A stretch of 64,000 nucleotides of DNA from Azospirillum fermentarium (GTDB lineage Bacteria > Pseudomonadota > Alphaproteobacteria > Azospirillales > Azospirillaceae): NCBI RefSeq assembly GCF_025961205.1, contig NZ_JAOQNH010000001.1, forward strand, positions 2,132,001 through 2,196,000, read 5' to 3'. Below, piece by piece: positions 26,426-34,935 of the stretch (positions are counted from its first letter, which is position 1; each line of letters opens with the position of its first letter). The translations under genes and the position numbers were made by a program. A model generated the notes under the pieces. That model was not told the DNA's origin and ran no database searches. It saw only the letters and a program-made list of their open reading frames with translations.

Positions 26426-27484
26426 ATGGGGACGGCGGCGGACGCTTCCGCCATCCGCGAAGCCATCCGCGAACGGGCGCTCGCCACCGGATTCGACGCC
26501 GTGGGCTTTGCCGCACCCGCCCTGGATGACCGCACGCGGGAGCGGCTGGGAACGTTCCTGGCCGCCGGCTACCACGCCGATATGGCGTGGATGGCCGACA
26601 AGACCGACCGCCGCGGCGACCCCCGCACCCTGTGGCCGGAGGCCGGCACCATCATCGCGCTGGGCCTGTCCTATGCCCCCGATGGCGATCCGCTGGCCGG
26701 ATTGGCCGACCCGGAACAGGGGATGGTATCCGCCTATGCCCGCAACCGCGATTACCACGACCTGATCAAGGGCCGGCTGAAGACCATCGGGCAGTGGATC
26801 CACCACCGCTACAAGGCCGACGTGAAGGTGTTCGTGGACACGGCACCCGTGCTGGAAAAGCCGCTGGCGGCCCAGGCCGGGCTGGGGTGGCAGGGCAAGC
26901 ACACGGTGCTGGTGTCGCGCCGGCACGGATCGTGGCTGTTTCTGGGTGAGATCTACACCACGCTTTCCCTGCCGCCCGACGAGCCGGGCACCGACCGCTG
27001 CGGACGCTGCACCCGCTGTCAGGACATCTGCCCGACCCAGGCGTTCCCCCAGCCCTATGTGCTCGATTCCCGCCGCTGCATCGCCTATCTGACCATCGAG
27101 CATGCCGGACCGATCCCCGAGGAATTCCGCCCGGCCATCGGCAACCGCGTCTATGGCTGCGACGATTGCATCGCCGTGTGCCCGTGGAACCGCTTCGCCC
27201 AGGCGAGCCGGGAGGCGGCGTTCCTGCCGCGGGAGGAGCTGACCGCGCCGCGGCTGGCCGAACTGGCGGCGCTGGACGATGCGGGGTTCCGCCGGCTGTT
27301 CTCCGCCTCGCCCGTCAAGCGAATCGGGCGGGACCGGTTCATCCGAAACGTGATGATCGCCATCGGCAACAGCGGCATCCCGGCGTTGCTGTCCGCGGCG
27401 GCGGCGCGGCTGGGCGACGGGTCGCCCCTGGTGCGGGAAACGGCGGCGTGGGCTGTGGCACGATTGCAGCGGAGCGGCGGATAA
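26426..27484 (+). CDS. queG: Epoxyqueuosine reductase
   Basis: B12- and Fe-S-dependent enzyme for the last step, epoxyqueuosine to queuosine. 352 residues. Two ferredoxin-type 4Fe-4S motifs appear, CGRCTRCQDICPTQAF (about 192) and the pair RRC ... CDDCIAVCPWN (about 240). Conserved QueG sequences include KVFVDTAPVLEK and GWQGKHT. With nrdJ it is the second B12-dependent enzyme here, and its clusters presumably come from the suf operon product. Confidence 0.95.
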   Translation: MGTAADASAIREAIRERALATGFDAVGFAAPALDDRTRERLGTFLAAGYHADMAWMADKTDRRGDPRTLWPEAGTIIALGLSYAPDGDPLAGLADPEQGMVSAYARNRDYHDLIKGRLKTIGQWIHHRYKADVKVFVDTAPVLEKPLAAQAGLGWQGKHTVLVSRRHGSWLFLGEIYTTLSLPPDEPGTDRCGRCTRCQDICPTQAFPQPYVLDSRRCIAYLTIEHAGPIPEEFRPAIGNRVYGCDDCIAVCPWNRFAQASREAAFLPREELTAPRLAELAALDDAGFRRLFSASPVKRIGRDRFIRNVMIAIGNSGIPALLSAAAARLGDGSPLVRETAAWAVARLQRSGG

Positions 27485-27582
27485 GGACCGTTGCGGCGGC
27501 GCACAATCGATATCTTAACGATTGATGTCTTGCCGTTTACGCTGTCTGCCCGTAACCGTATGCCCCGGCAGGAGGGGCAGGG

Positions 27583-28626
27583 ATGATTCCAAGCTATACT
27601 GATGATGTGGAGCGGGCGAACGCCTTTGCTTCCAGCGCCATGCAGCGGATGCAGGAAGACGGGCTGGCCCCGACCCCTGAAAACTTCTGCCTGTGGTACA
27701 CCTATTTCAGCGGTCAGTTGCCCGACCTGACCCGCGCCCTCGACATCTCCCGGCGCGACAGCGGCGCCCTGTCGCAAAGCCATTGCGACGAGTTGTTCAA
27801 GCGCTTCTTCACCCTGGATGCGGAGGCGCAGGCCATCCGCGAAACCAGCGAGCGGGCGCGCGCCCTGCTGGGCAAGGTGCTGGGGGTGCTCGACACCGCG
27901 GGCGCGGAGACCAACCGTTACGGCTCCGCCCTGGCCGGGCTGCAGGGCGAGTTGGAACAGCCCATGTCGGTGGAGGATCTGCGCGCCGTGATCGCCGCCG
28001 TGGCCGCCGAGACCACCGCCATCCTGGACCGCCAGAACCGGCTGCAAACCCAGTTCCTGGAAACCAGCCAGCAGCTTGCCGACATGCGCATCAGCCTGGA
28101 CACCGCCCGGCGGGAGGCGATGACCGACGGGCTGACCGGCATCTACAACCGCAAGGCTTTCGACCAGATGCTGGCCGACGCCATGCGCGAGGCGGAGCGG
28201 GACGGCCAGCCCCTGGCCCTGCTGCTGGTCGATATCGACCATTTCAAGCTTTTCAACGACACCCACGGCCATCTGGTGGGCGACCACGTGCTGCGGCTGG
28301 TGGCCAAGGCGCTGACCGAATGCATCAAGGGCCGCGACACCGCCGCCCGTTTCGGCGGCGAGGAATTCGCCATCCTGCTGCCCCGCACCACCCTGGCCAA
28401 CGCGGTGACGGTGGGCAACCAGATCCGCACCACGGTCGGCGGGCGGCAGATCATCAACCGTGCCCGCAACACCAATTACGGCACGGTTACCCTGTCGATC
28501 GGCGCCGCCCAATACCGTCCGGGGGAGGGGGGGGCCGATCTCGTCCGCCGGGCAGACGCCGCGCTTTACGACGCCAAGCACGGCGGCCGCAATCAGGTGC
28601 GTGCGGAAGCGGCGCCGGGGGCCTGA
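27583..28626 (+). CDS. GGDEF diguanylate cyclase
   Basis: Predicted to make cyclic di-GMP. 347 residues. An N-terminal helical region (about 1-170) has no recognised sensor domain and no membrane helix. The GGDEF domain starts at DGLTGIYNRKAFDQ, with the active motif FGGEEF near residue 265. The inhibitory RxxD is not obvious before it. Separate unit, 98 bp after queG. Confidence 0.92.
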   Translation: MIPSYTDDVERANAFASSAMQRMQEDGLAPTPENFCLWYTYFSGQLPDLTRALDISRRDSGALSQSHCDELFKRFFTLDAEAQAIRETSERARALLGKVLGVLDTAGAETNRYGSALAGLQGELEQPMSVEDLRAVIAAVAAETTAILDRQNRLQTQFLETSQQLADMRISLDTARREAMTDGLTGIYNRKAFDQMLADAMREAERDGQPLALLLVDIDHFKLFNDTHGHLVGDHVLRLVAKALTECIKGRDTAARFGGEEFAILLPRTTLANAVTVGNQIRTTVGGRQIINRARNTNYGTVTLSIGAAQYRPGEGGADLVRRADAALYDAKHGGRNQVRAEAAPGA

Positions 28627-28639
28627 TCCCGCGCGCCTT

Positions 28640-29056
28640 TCAGCCTTGCGGCGGGTGACGCCCGATGGCCCGCCACCCCTCGGGCGCCAGACGCAGCACG
28701 TCCGGCCCCTGGCCCGCGGGGTTGGGGACGAGGGTCACCAGCTCGCGGTCCTCGAACCACACCCAGCGGGTGACGTCGGCGGTGGTGGCGGTCCAGCCGC
28801 CGGCCAGCTTTTCCAGGATCTCCCGCTCGGCGGCGCCCACGGGGAATTTCGGCTTGGGCACCGGCGGGGCCTTGGCGGCGGGGGCGGCGTCCTTGACCGC
28901 CACGGCATCGCCGCCGGCACCGGCGCGGGCGTGAATCCAGGCGGTCTGATAGGCGGCGAGCCCCTGCTGCAATTCGGCCAGAACCGGCTGCACCGGGCAG
29001 CGCAGATAGGTTTCCAGCAGCGCGCGCAGGGCGTCTTTGGGATCGGGCTGCGTCAT
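28640..29056 (-). CDS. Hypothetical protein beside the CRISPR leader
   Basis: 138 residues starting MTQPDPKDALRALLETYLRC. A helical N-terminus, an Ala/Pro/Lys linker (about 55-70) and a small C-terminal domain (EREILEKLAGGWTATTADVT ... VWFEDRELVTLVPN) are visible. No cas-like motif. No good ribosome site, but codon use is normal and the gene is convergent with the GGDEF gene. Family not recognised. Confidence 0.6.
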   Translation of the reverse strand: MTQPDPKDALRALLETYLRCPVQPVLAELQQGLAAYQTAWIHARAGAGGDAVAVKDAAPAAKAPPVPKPKFPVGAAEREILEKLAGGWTATTADVTRWVWFEDRELVTLVPNPAGQGPDVLRLAPEGWRAIGRHPPQG

Positions 29057-29261
29057 GGTCGGCGTGTATGGCTCGGTGTTTGTGCGGGTGATGCCGGGGG
29101 CCGGCAGGTGCGGATGATGCCGCGCCCGCCCCACGGTTGCCAAGGGCGATGACAGCGGGCAGGGCGGATTGACGGCCCCGCCGGGCGCACGTATCCTCCA
29201 CGACGCCGGTTCTGCGGAACGCAGCGCCGGCGGGATGGACCGCTTTCCGGCGGCAAAAGAA
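29057..29261. other. Intergenic GC-rich stretch before the CRISPR leader
   Basis: About 200 bp between the hypothetical gene's start and the AT-rich leader. Nothing recognisable beyond a possible promoter for the minus-strand gene. Confidence 0.4.
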
Positions 29262-29431
29262 TATCGTGAATATTGAAGCAACCCGACATTGGTTTCCTGG
29301 CTGCACGGTTCTTCAGCGGCAGGGAGTGTCGTTCCTTGAATTTTTCCTTTATTGGTAATTCCTGAAAAATCAAAAATGATGTGCAAGACTCTCGAGAAAA
29401 GTTCGTTTTGGTACAGGCCCTTGTAAGCACC
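29262..29431 (+). promoter_or_regulatory. AT-rich CRISPR leader
   Basis: Markedly AT-richer than its flanks and abuts the first repeat. The decayed repeat is at the far end of the array, so this end is the leader by both criteria. Precursor crRNA would be made on the plus strand. Confidence 0.7.
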
Positions 29432-30375
29432 CTTTCCCCTGCATGCGCAGGGATGAACCCTTTACCGAGGCGCCGTTGGACAGCTGGTGGAACTTTCCCC
29501 TGCATGCGCAGGGATGAACCCCGGCAATGAACTTCTGAAACGGCAGCAGGATGCTTTCCCCTGCATGCGCAGGGATGAACCCAACACCCGTCTGGGGGAG
29601 TTGTTCCGCAACGCCTTTCCCCTGCATGCGCAGGGATGAACCCACCGGCCGTTCCGGCGGCGGGCCAGCCACCCTCTTTCCCCTGCATGCGCAGGGATGA
29701 ACCCATGAAAACGATCGTGTGTCACACCCAGAAGGGCTTTCCCCTGCATGCGCAGGGATGAACCCTTCAGGTGGATCTTCTTGCTCATGGTGGTCATCTT
29801 TCCCCTGCATGCGCAGGGATGAACCCACGGTGGAGCACCGCGGGGCGTGGGTGGCCGTCTTTCCCCTGCATGCGCAGGGATGAACCCATCCACTCCAAGA
29901 AGCGCGGGTTCGTCTGGCCCTTTCCCCTGCATGCGCAGGGATGAACCCTGGACCACTATGACGTCCGCCGCGGCACGCTGCTTTCCCCTGCATGCGCAGG
30001 GATGAACCCTGATCGCAGGAGACGATGACCCATGACGACGACTTTCCCCTGCATGCGCAGGGATGAACCCACAAACGTGACGGGCTACGGCTACGGCACC
30101 GCCTTTCCCCTGCATGCGCAGGGATGAACCCCGCAAGCAGAACAGCGACTTGGAGCAGGCCAGCTTTCCCCTGCATGTGCAGGGATGAACCCCATGTCGA
30201 TAGCAACTGAAATTGTGTCTCCGCCTTTCCCCTGCATGCGCAGGGATGAACCCCGGGCAAGTACCATATTGAAACCCCGTCTGGACTTTCCCCTGCATGC
30301 GCAGGGATGAACCCAAGCGCGAACTCGCGGCCCGCTTCCCCGGTTTCTTTCCCCTGCACGCGCAGGGAGGGCCTT
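29432..30375 (+). CRISPR. CRISPR array, type I-E-like repeat, 15 intact repeats, 1 decayed repeat, 15 spacers
   Basis: The 29-nt repeat begins CTTTCCCC, has the hairpin core CCCTGC-ATGC-GCAGGG and ends ATGAACCC. It parallels the E. coli type I-E repeat in length, hairpin position and 3' handle. Repeats start every 61 bp from 29432 to 30347, so all 15 spacers are exactly 32 nt. Repeat 13 (30164) has one change (loop ATGT). The last copy (30347-30375) has lost its 3' handle and carries a loop change, as expected at the trailer end. Another partial match starts at 30431. No cas gene is present between 28626 and 32744 or elsewhere here. Confidence 0.97.
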
Positions 30376-30591
30376 TGTCTAGACAAAATGCGTATCCCGC
30401 CCGTCCGTCCACGCTCACTCGTGTCTGTCTCTTTCCCCTCCCGGCGCAGCCAGCGCCCCTGTTGCGCATGGCCGCCGCCATTCCTCTCCGGGCGCTCCAT
30501 GCCCATGCCGTCAGGCGGGCAGGGGCGGCAAGCATCTGTTTCTCCCGCACTTACCTGCGGTGGTGGTGGAGCTGCTGCGTTCCGATCGCGC
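30376..30591. other. Trailer-side intergenic region
   Basis: About 215 bp after the array. A stretch at 30431-30449 (CTTTCCCCTCCCGGCGCAG) looks like a decayed repeat. No gene supported. Confidence 0.5.
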
Positions 30592-30619
30592 TGTGACCGG
30601 CATTCCGATGTGGTATAAT
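30592..30619 (+). promoter_or_regulatory. Promoter with extended consensus -10 for the MBL-fold gene
   Basis: TGG-TATAAT at 30611-30619 is a perfect extended -10. A weak -35 (TGTGAC, 30592-30597) lies 16 bp upstream. The predicted leader is only about 20-25 nt. Confidence 0.6.
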
Positions 30620-30648
30620 GACCCACTCGGTAGCGATGGCGTGTGGTC

Positions 30649-31476
30649 ATGAGCTTTTCGGTGACATTCTGGGGGGTCCGCGGAACGATTCCGTGCCCGA
30701 TGGCCTCCCATCTGGGGTTCGGTGGCAACACGAGTTGTGTCGAGGTCCGCGCCGGGGACCAGCGCGTGATTCTCGATGCCGGCACCGGCATCCGCCTTCT
30801 GGGACGAAAACTTCTCAAGGAGGGGGTGACGGGCGCCACATTGTTGCTCAGCCACACCCATCTCGATCACATCAGCGGCTTTCCCTTCTTCGCGCCGGCC
30901 TACACCCCCGGCTTTTCCCTGGACATCGTGTCGGGCCATCTGACCGGCGGCACCCTGAACATCGAGGCGGTGATGGCCCGCCAGATGGAACGCCCGCTGT
31001 TCCCCGTGCCCCTGCGCACCATGGGCGGCACGCTGCGCTTTACCGAGGTGGGGGCGCGCGACGATTTCATGGTCGGGTCCGGCATCCGCATCCGCACCGC
31101 CCCCCTGAACCATCCCGACGGCGCCACCGGTTACCGCATCGAGTACGAGGGCAAGTCCATCGTCTATGTCACCGACACCGAACATGTGCCGGGCAAGCCG
31201 GACCAGAACATCCTGGACCTGATCGACCGGGCCGATCTGGTGCTGTACGATTCCACCTACACCGACGACGAGTATCAGCAGCGCGTGGGTTGGGGGCATT
31301 CCACCTGGACCGAGGGCGTGCGCCTGTGCCGTCAGGCCGGCGTGCGCAAGCTGGCGCTGTTCCACCACGACCCCGACCGCGACGACGCCGCCATGGTCCA
31401 GATCGAACAGGCGGCGCAGGCCGTGTGGCCCCCCGTCTTCGCCGCGCGCGAAGGCATGTCGATCACCCTGGTGTGA
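30649..31476 (+). CDS. MBL-fold metallo-hydrolase
   Basis: 275 residues. It opens with FSVTFWGVRGTIPCP, then GGNTSC and the metal motif SHTHLDHISGFP. Later metal ligands are in LNHPDGATGYRI, YVTDTEH and ALFHHDP. This N-terminus belongs to the branch of beta-lactamase-fold phosphodiesterases/RNase Z-like hydrolases seen in signalling and phosphonate genes; the substrate is not inferable. ATG 30649 is used; GTG 30643 is in frame. Confidence 0.85.
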   Translation: MSFSVTFWGVRGTIPCPMASHLGFGGNTSCVEVRAGDQRVILDAGTGIRLLGRKLLKEGVTGATLLLSHTHLDHISGFPFFAPAYTPGFSLDIVSGHLTGGTLNIEAVMARQMERPLFPVPLRTMGGTLRFTEVGARDDFMVGSGIRIRTAPLNHPDGATGYRIEYEGKSIVYVTDTEHVPGKPDQNILDLIDRADLVLYDSTYTDDEYQQRVGWGHSTWTEGVRLCRQAGVRKLALFHHDPDRDDAAMVQIEQAAQAVWPPVFAAREGMSITLV

Positions 31477-31499
31477 TCCTTTCAAGAAATCCCGTTGTC

Positions 31500-32744
31500 A
31501 TGACCGACACCGTTGTGGCCGTCGCCCTGTTCGCCGTCACCTATGCGGGGATGGCGCTGGGGCGGTTTCCCGGCCTGCGCATCGACCGCACCGGCATCGC
31601 GCTGGTGGCCGCCATCGCCCTGGTGCTGAGCGGCGTTTTGCCGGCCCACTCGGTGGCGGGCGCCATCGACTTTCCCACCCTGGCCATCCTGTTCGGGCTG
31701 ATGATCCTGTCGGCGCAATACGCCGGCAGCGGTTTTTATGACTGGTGCGCCTACAAGGTGGCGGGTGGGGACGGCGGGGCGCCGTCGCCCGTGCGGCTGA
31801 TGGTGGTGACCGTGGCGGTGGGCGGCGGGCTGTCGGCGGTGCTGGCGAACGACGTGGTGGTCTTTGCCATGACGCCCATGCTGTGTGCCGGGTTGGCGCG
31901 CCGGGGGCTGGACCCGCGCCCCTATCTGATCGCGCTGGCCGGGGCGGCCAACGCCGGATCGGCGGCGACCGTCATCGGCAACCCGCAGAACATCCTGATC
32001 GCCCAGGCCGGCGGGCTGGATTTCTGGCGGTTCCTGGCGGTGTGCGGCGTGCCGGCCCTGGCGGCGCTGGCCTGTGTGCTGGGGGTGGTGCTGTGGGTGT
32101 GGCGCGGGCGGCTGGAGCTTCCCCATCCCCCCGCCCCGGTGTCCGCCGATCCGCCGGTTCTCGACCGCTGGCCGCTGGTCAAGGCGGTGGTGGCGACCGT
32201 CGCCCTGCTGATCCTGTTCGCCACCCCGCTGCCCCAGGACATGGGGGTTCTGGCGGTGGCCGGCGTCATGCTGGTCAGCCGGCAGATGGCCAGCCGCACC
32301 ATGCTGGGCATGGTGGACTGGCACCTGCTGGTGCTGTTCGCCGCCCTGTTCACGGTCAACCATGCCCTGGCCCTGACCGGCATTCCGGCGTTGCTGGTGG
32401 ATGCGTTGCAGGGGGCCGGGTGGTTTCCCGACCGGCTGGCGGTGATGACGCCGCTGGCGCTGGTGTCCAGCAACACCATCGGCAACGTGCCGGCGGTGAT
32501 CCTGCTGCTGAACGCCTGGACCGCCCCGCCGGAAGGGGCGCTGTACGCGCTGGCGCTGCTGACCACGCTGGCGGGCAACCTGCTGCTGCTGGGCAGTCTG
32601 GCCAACATCATCATGGTGGAGCGGGCAGCACTGGCCGGGGTGCGGCTGGGTTTTGCCGATCATGCCCGCTGCGGCATCCCGATGACGCTGCTGTCCATGG
32701 GCTTTGCCGTCGTCTGGCTGTGGGCCGGCGGCTGGATCGGGTAG
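31500..32744 (+). CDS. SLC13/ArsB-type anion permease
   Basis: 414 residues with about 11 membrane helices in the ion-transporter superfamily fold. Two inverted hairpin motifs show: AVLANDVVVFAMTPML with GNPQNILIAQAGG, and LALVSSNTIGNVPAVILLLN later. This is the layout of ArsB/NhaD and DASS transporters. Substrate unknown. It follows the MBL gene by 23 bp, so they are probably cotranscribed. Confidence 0.85.
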   Translation: MTDTVVAVALFAVTYAGMALGRFPGLRIDRTGIALVAAIALVLSGVLPAHSVAGAIDFPTLAILFGLMILSAQYAGSGFYDWCAYKVAGGDGGAPSPVRLMVVTVAVGGGLSAVLANDVVVFAMTPMLCAGLARRGLDPRPYLIALAGAANAGSAATVIGNPQNILIAQAGGLDFWRFLAVCGVPALAALACVLGVVLWVWRGRLELPHPPAPVSADPPVLDRWPLVKAVVATVALLILFATPLPQDMGVLAVAGVMLVSRQMASRTMLGMVDWHLLVLFAALFTVNHALALTGIPALLVDALQGAGWFPDRLAVMTPLALVSSNTIGNVPAVILLLNAWTAPPEGALYALALLTTLAGNLLLLGSLANIIMVERAALAGVRLGFADHARCGIPMTLLSMGFAVVWLWAGGWIG

Positions 32745-32924
32745 GGGGGCTTCGTGGAAATCTTGGAAGGATCGCGCGAAAGATAAAACACGGCTGATGC
32801 GGTTGAAGCGGCCGAATACTCCCTTTTGCGGTGGCCTTATTGACGTTCCGTGACAAATAAGTGATTCTTATTGCCGTATGCGGGCCATACTCAAGGAAAC
32901 CATCTCCGGGGGCCGGCAAGGGCC

Positions 32925-33515
32925 ATGTCCATGTCTCTGTCCATAACCAACACCACGCTGCTGCTGCTGGCGATTGCCGGCATCATGCTCGCGGCCTTGC
33001 CGGTGGTGATGCTGCTGAAAGCCTATCTGCCCACCATGATCCAGCGGACCGCCGGGGTGGAGCAGCTTGAGAACCGCATCTATGTGCTGCATTCCGAAAA
33101 CCACGAGATGCAGGACCGCATCCACAACCTGACCACCCGGCGCAATCAGGTGGTATCGGACAAGCACCGGCTGGAAACCGAAATCCGCAAGGTGGAAAAG
33201 GTCATCAGCGACCTTGCCAACGAACCGCCCCTGTTCATCCACGAGGTGGGCGACCCCCAGATGGGGATGACCAAGTTCAAGGTGAACATCCAGCAGGACG
33301 CCGCATCGGCCATGGCGCGCGCCGGGGGGGAAAAGGCGGCGGTCAACCCCATCTGGCGCCACACCAACGTGGCGGAGGTCTGGGCGTGGAACTTTGAGGA
33401 GGCCAAGCAGCTGGTGGAGGTGGCCTTCCCCTTCAAAATGGGCTTCCAGAAGAGTTTCCAGCGCGCGCCTGCGCCGAAGGCGGCCAAGGCCCCGAGCAAG
33501 GCATCCGCGTCATGA
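32925..33515 (+). CDS. Membrane-anchored coiled-coil protein, first of a pair
   Basis: 196 residues starting MSMSLSITNTTLLLLAIAG. One N-terminal membrane helix is followed by a coiled coil (about 40-95; EQLENRIYVLHSENHEMQDR, KHRLETEIRKVEKVISDL). A folded domain (EPPLFIHEVGDPQMGMTKFK ... NVAEVWAWNFEEAKQLVEVA) and a basic Ala/Lys tail end it. Function unknown. Its stop overlaps the next start, so the two are translationally coupled. Confidence 0.7.
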   Translation: MSMSLSITNTTLLLLAIAGIMLAALPVVMLLKAYLPTMIQRTAGVEQLENRIYVLHSENHEMQDRIHNLTTRRNQVVSDKHRLETEIRKVEKVISDLANEPPLFIHEVGDPQMGMTKFKVNIQQDAASAMARAGGEKAAVNPIWRHTNVAEVWAWNFEEAKQLVEVAFPFKMGFQKSFQRAPAPKAAKAPSKASAS

Positions 33516-34063
33516 TGCTGAACTTCCTCATCATCGTGGTGATCATCGCCCTGGCGGCGTGGCTGGGCAATGTGCTGATCGCCATGGAAAAGATGTCGGC
33601 CCAGTCCCGTGCGCGGGTGCGTGGGGTGCGCGACACGGTTGGCCGGCTGGAAATCACCCTGTCCCGCCTGCAAAGCGAGGAAGAGGCGTTGCTGAAGGAG
33701 ATCGACCGCACCGGCGACGAGATGGCCGTGCTGCGGCAACGCCAGATGGAGATGCAGCAGAAGCTGACGGAGGCACAGTCGCGCAAGCGTCCGCGCATCC
33801 TTATTCTGTCCGACCGCCGCAATCCCGGCGACAAGGAATGGCTGGTCACTGTTGCCAATCCCCAGATCCGCGAGGTGGAAGCCGGCCATCCCCTGGCCCA
33901 GGAATGGGTGCTGGGCCGCGATTATCTGGTGTGGGCCAGCGGCGAGAAGGAGGCGGGAACCCGCGCGCTCCGCCGTTTCAGCGCCCGCCCCGGCTATGCG
34001 GTGAAAAAGGTGGCGGCGGCCCGCGAAGACCTGTTCCAGACATCCCGCCCGGCGGCGAGCTGA
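33512..34063 (+). CDS. Membrane-anchored coiled-coil protein, second of a pair
   Basis: 183 residues. The membrane helix FLIIVVIIALAAWLGNVLIA (about 5-24) is followed by a coiled coil (about 40-90; TLSRLQSEEEALLKEIDRTG, LRQRQMEMQQKLTEAQ). The C-terminal domain reads RPRILILSDRRNPGDKEWLV ... NPQIREVEAGHPLAQEW. The layout is like its partner but the sequence differs. They may heterodimerise through the coils; this is inferred from architecture only. Confidence 0.7.
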   Translation: MMLNFLIIVVIIALAAWLGNVLIAMEKMSAQSRARVRGVRDTVGRLEITLSRLQSEEEALLKEIDRTGDEMAVLRQRQMEMQQKLTEAQSRKRPRILILSDRRNPGDKEWLVTVANPQIREVEAGHPLAQEWVLGRDYLVWASGEKEAGTRALRRFSARPGYAVKKVAAAREDLFQTSRPAAS

Positions 34064-34176
34064 TCGCCCGCCGGCAGGGGCTGGACAGGGCCGCCCGGCT
34101 GCTGCATCGTCCGCGGCGGGCGCCCCTGCGGAGCCCCTTTCCCTCCCTGTAAGCCAAGCGGAATGGTGACGACACC

Positions 34177-34674
34177 ATGATTGCGGAACGGATCGGCCGG
34201 CTGGTGCGCGGCGTTTCTTTGTGGCTGGTGCTGGCCTTGTGGCCGGTGATGCTGGCGGTGAGCCCGGCATCGGCGCTGGAGCCGTTCGCCACATCGAGTC
34301 TGAGCGTGGAAACCGCGTCGGGGCGGGTCTTCCACTTTACGGTGGAACTGGCGCTGACACCGCAGCAGCAGGCGCAGGGGCTCATGTTCCGTCAGTCGAT
34401 GGCCCCCGACGCCGGGATGCTGTTCGTCTACAATCATCCCCAGCCCGCGGCGTTCTGGATGAAGAACACGCTGATTCCCCTGGACATGCTGTTCATCGCT
34501 TCCGATGGCCGGGTGGTGAATATCCATGACCGCGCCGTTCCCCATTCCGAAGACGCGATCCGGTCGGATGGGGCGGTTCTGGGCATTCTGGAAATCAACG
34601 GCGGGCTGGCCGGCCGCCTGGGTATCCGTCCGGGCGACCGTGTGCGCCACCCGGTGTTCGGCAGCGCCCCCTGA
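34177..34674 (+). CDS. Exported DUF192-family protein
   Basis: 165 residues with a signal peptide (about 1-33, LWLVLALWPVMLAVSPASALE). The DUF192 domain has FTVELALTPQQQAQGLMFRQ, GMLFVYNHPQPAAFWMKNTL, IPLDMLFIASDGRVV and the C-terminal LEINGGLAGRLGIRPGD. Function of the family is unknown; members are periplasmic or secreted. Separate from the coiled-coil pair by 113 bp. Confidence 0.88.
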   Translation: MIAERIGRLVRGVSLWLVLALWPVMLAVSPASALEPFATSSLSVETASGRVFHFTVELALTPQQQAQGLMFRQSMAPDAGMLFVYNHPQPAAFWMKNTLIPLDMLFIASDGRVVNIHDRAVPHSEDAIRSDGAVLGILEINGGLAGRLGIRPGDRVRHPVFGSAP

Positions 34675-34720
34675 AAGATGCGGCACGATTGATCATGTGC
34701 CTGTCAACGTTAGGGATTGC

Positions 34721-34749
34721 TTGCCCCCGCTGCCGGGTTCGTGTATCTG
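34721..34749 (+). promoter_or_regulatory. Promoter of tRNA-Pro
   Basis: TTGCCC, 17 bp, TATCTG, ending 13 bp before the mature tRNA 5' end. Confidence 0.5.
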
Positions 34750-34762
34750 ACACCCACGGCAT

Positions 34763-34839
34763 CGGGGCGTAGCGCAGTCTGGTAGCGCGCCAGTTTTGGG
34801 TACTGGAGGCCCCCGGTTCGAATCCGGGCGCCCCGACCA
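34763..34839 (+). tRNA. tRNA-Pro (anticodon TGG)
   Basis: Cloverleaf with acceptor CGGGGCG/CGCCCCG, anticodon arm CCAGT-TTTGGGT-ACTGG and T-arm CCCGGTTCGAATCCGGG. CCA is encoded. Confidence 0.97.
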
Positions 34840-34935
34840 GCAGACGGCATACCATCGTCGGCGATTCCCGCCATGATGGGTCCGCTTGTGGGCCAATGGG
34901 AAAACCAGTGCAAGAAACGTAAGGAGACGCCGCCC

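Noticed and set aside
29053-30857. Long minus-strand open frames across the CRISPR array, reading repeated HPCACRGK, GFIPAHAGE and GSSLRMQGK
   Set aside because: They are translations of the 29-nt repeat. The 61-bp period shifts frame by one each unit, which cycles the three peptides. Not genes.
28626-32744. cas genes flanking the array
   Set aside because: Neighbouring proteins are a GGDEF enzyme, an unknown 138-residue protein, an MBL-fold hydrolase and a permease; none has Cas motifs.
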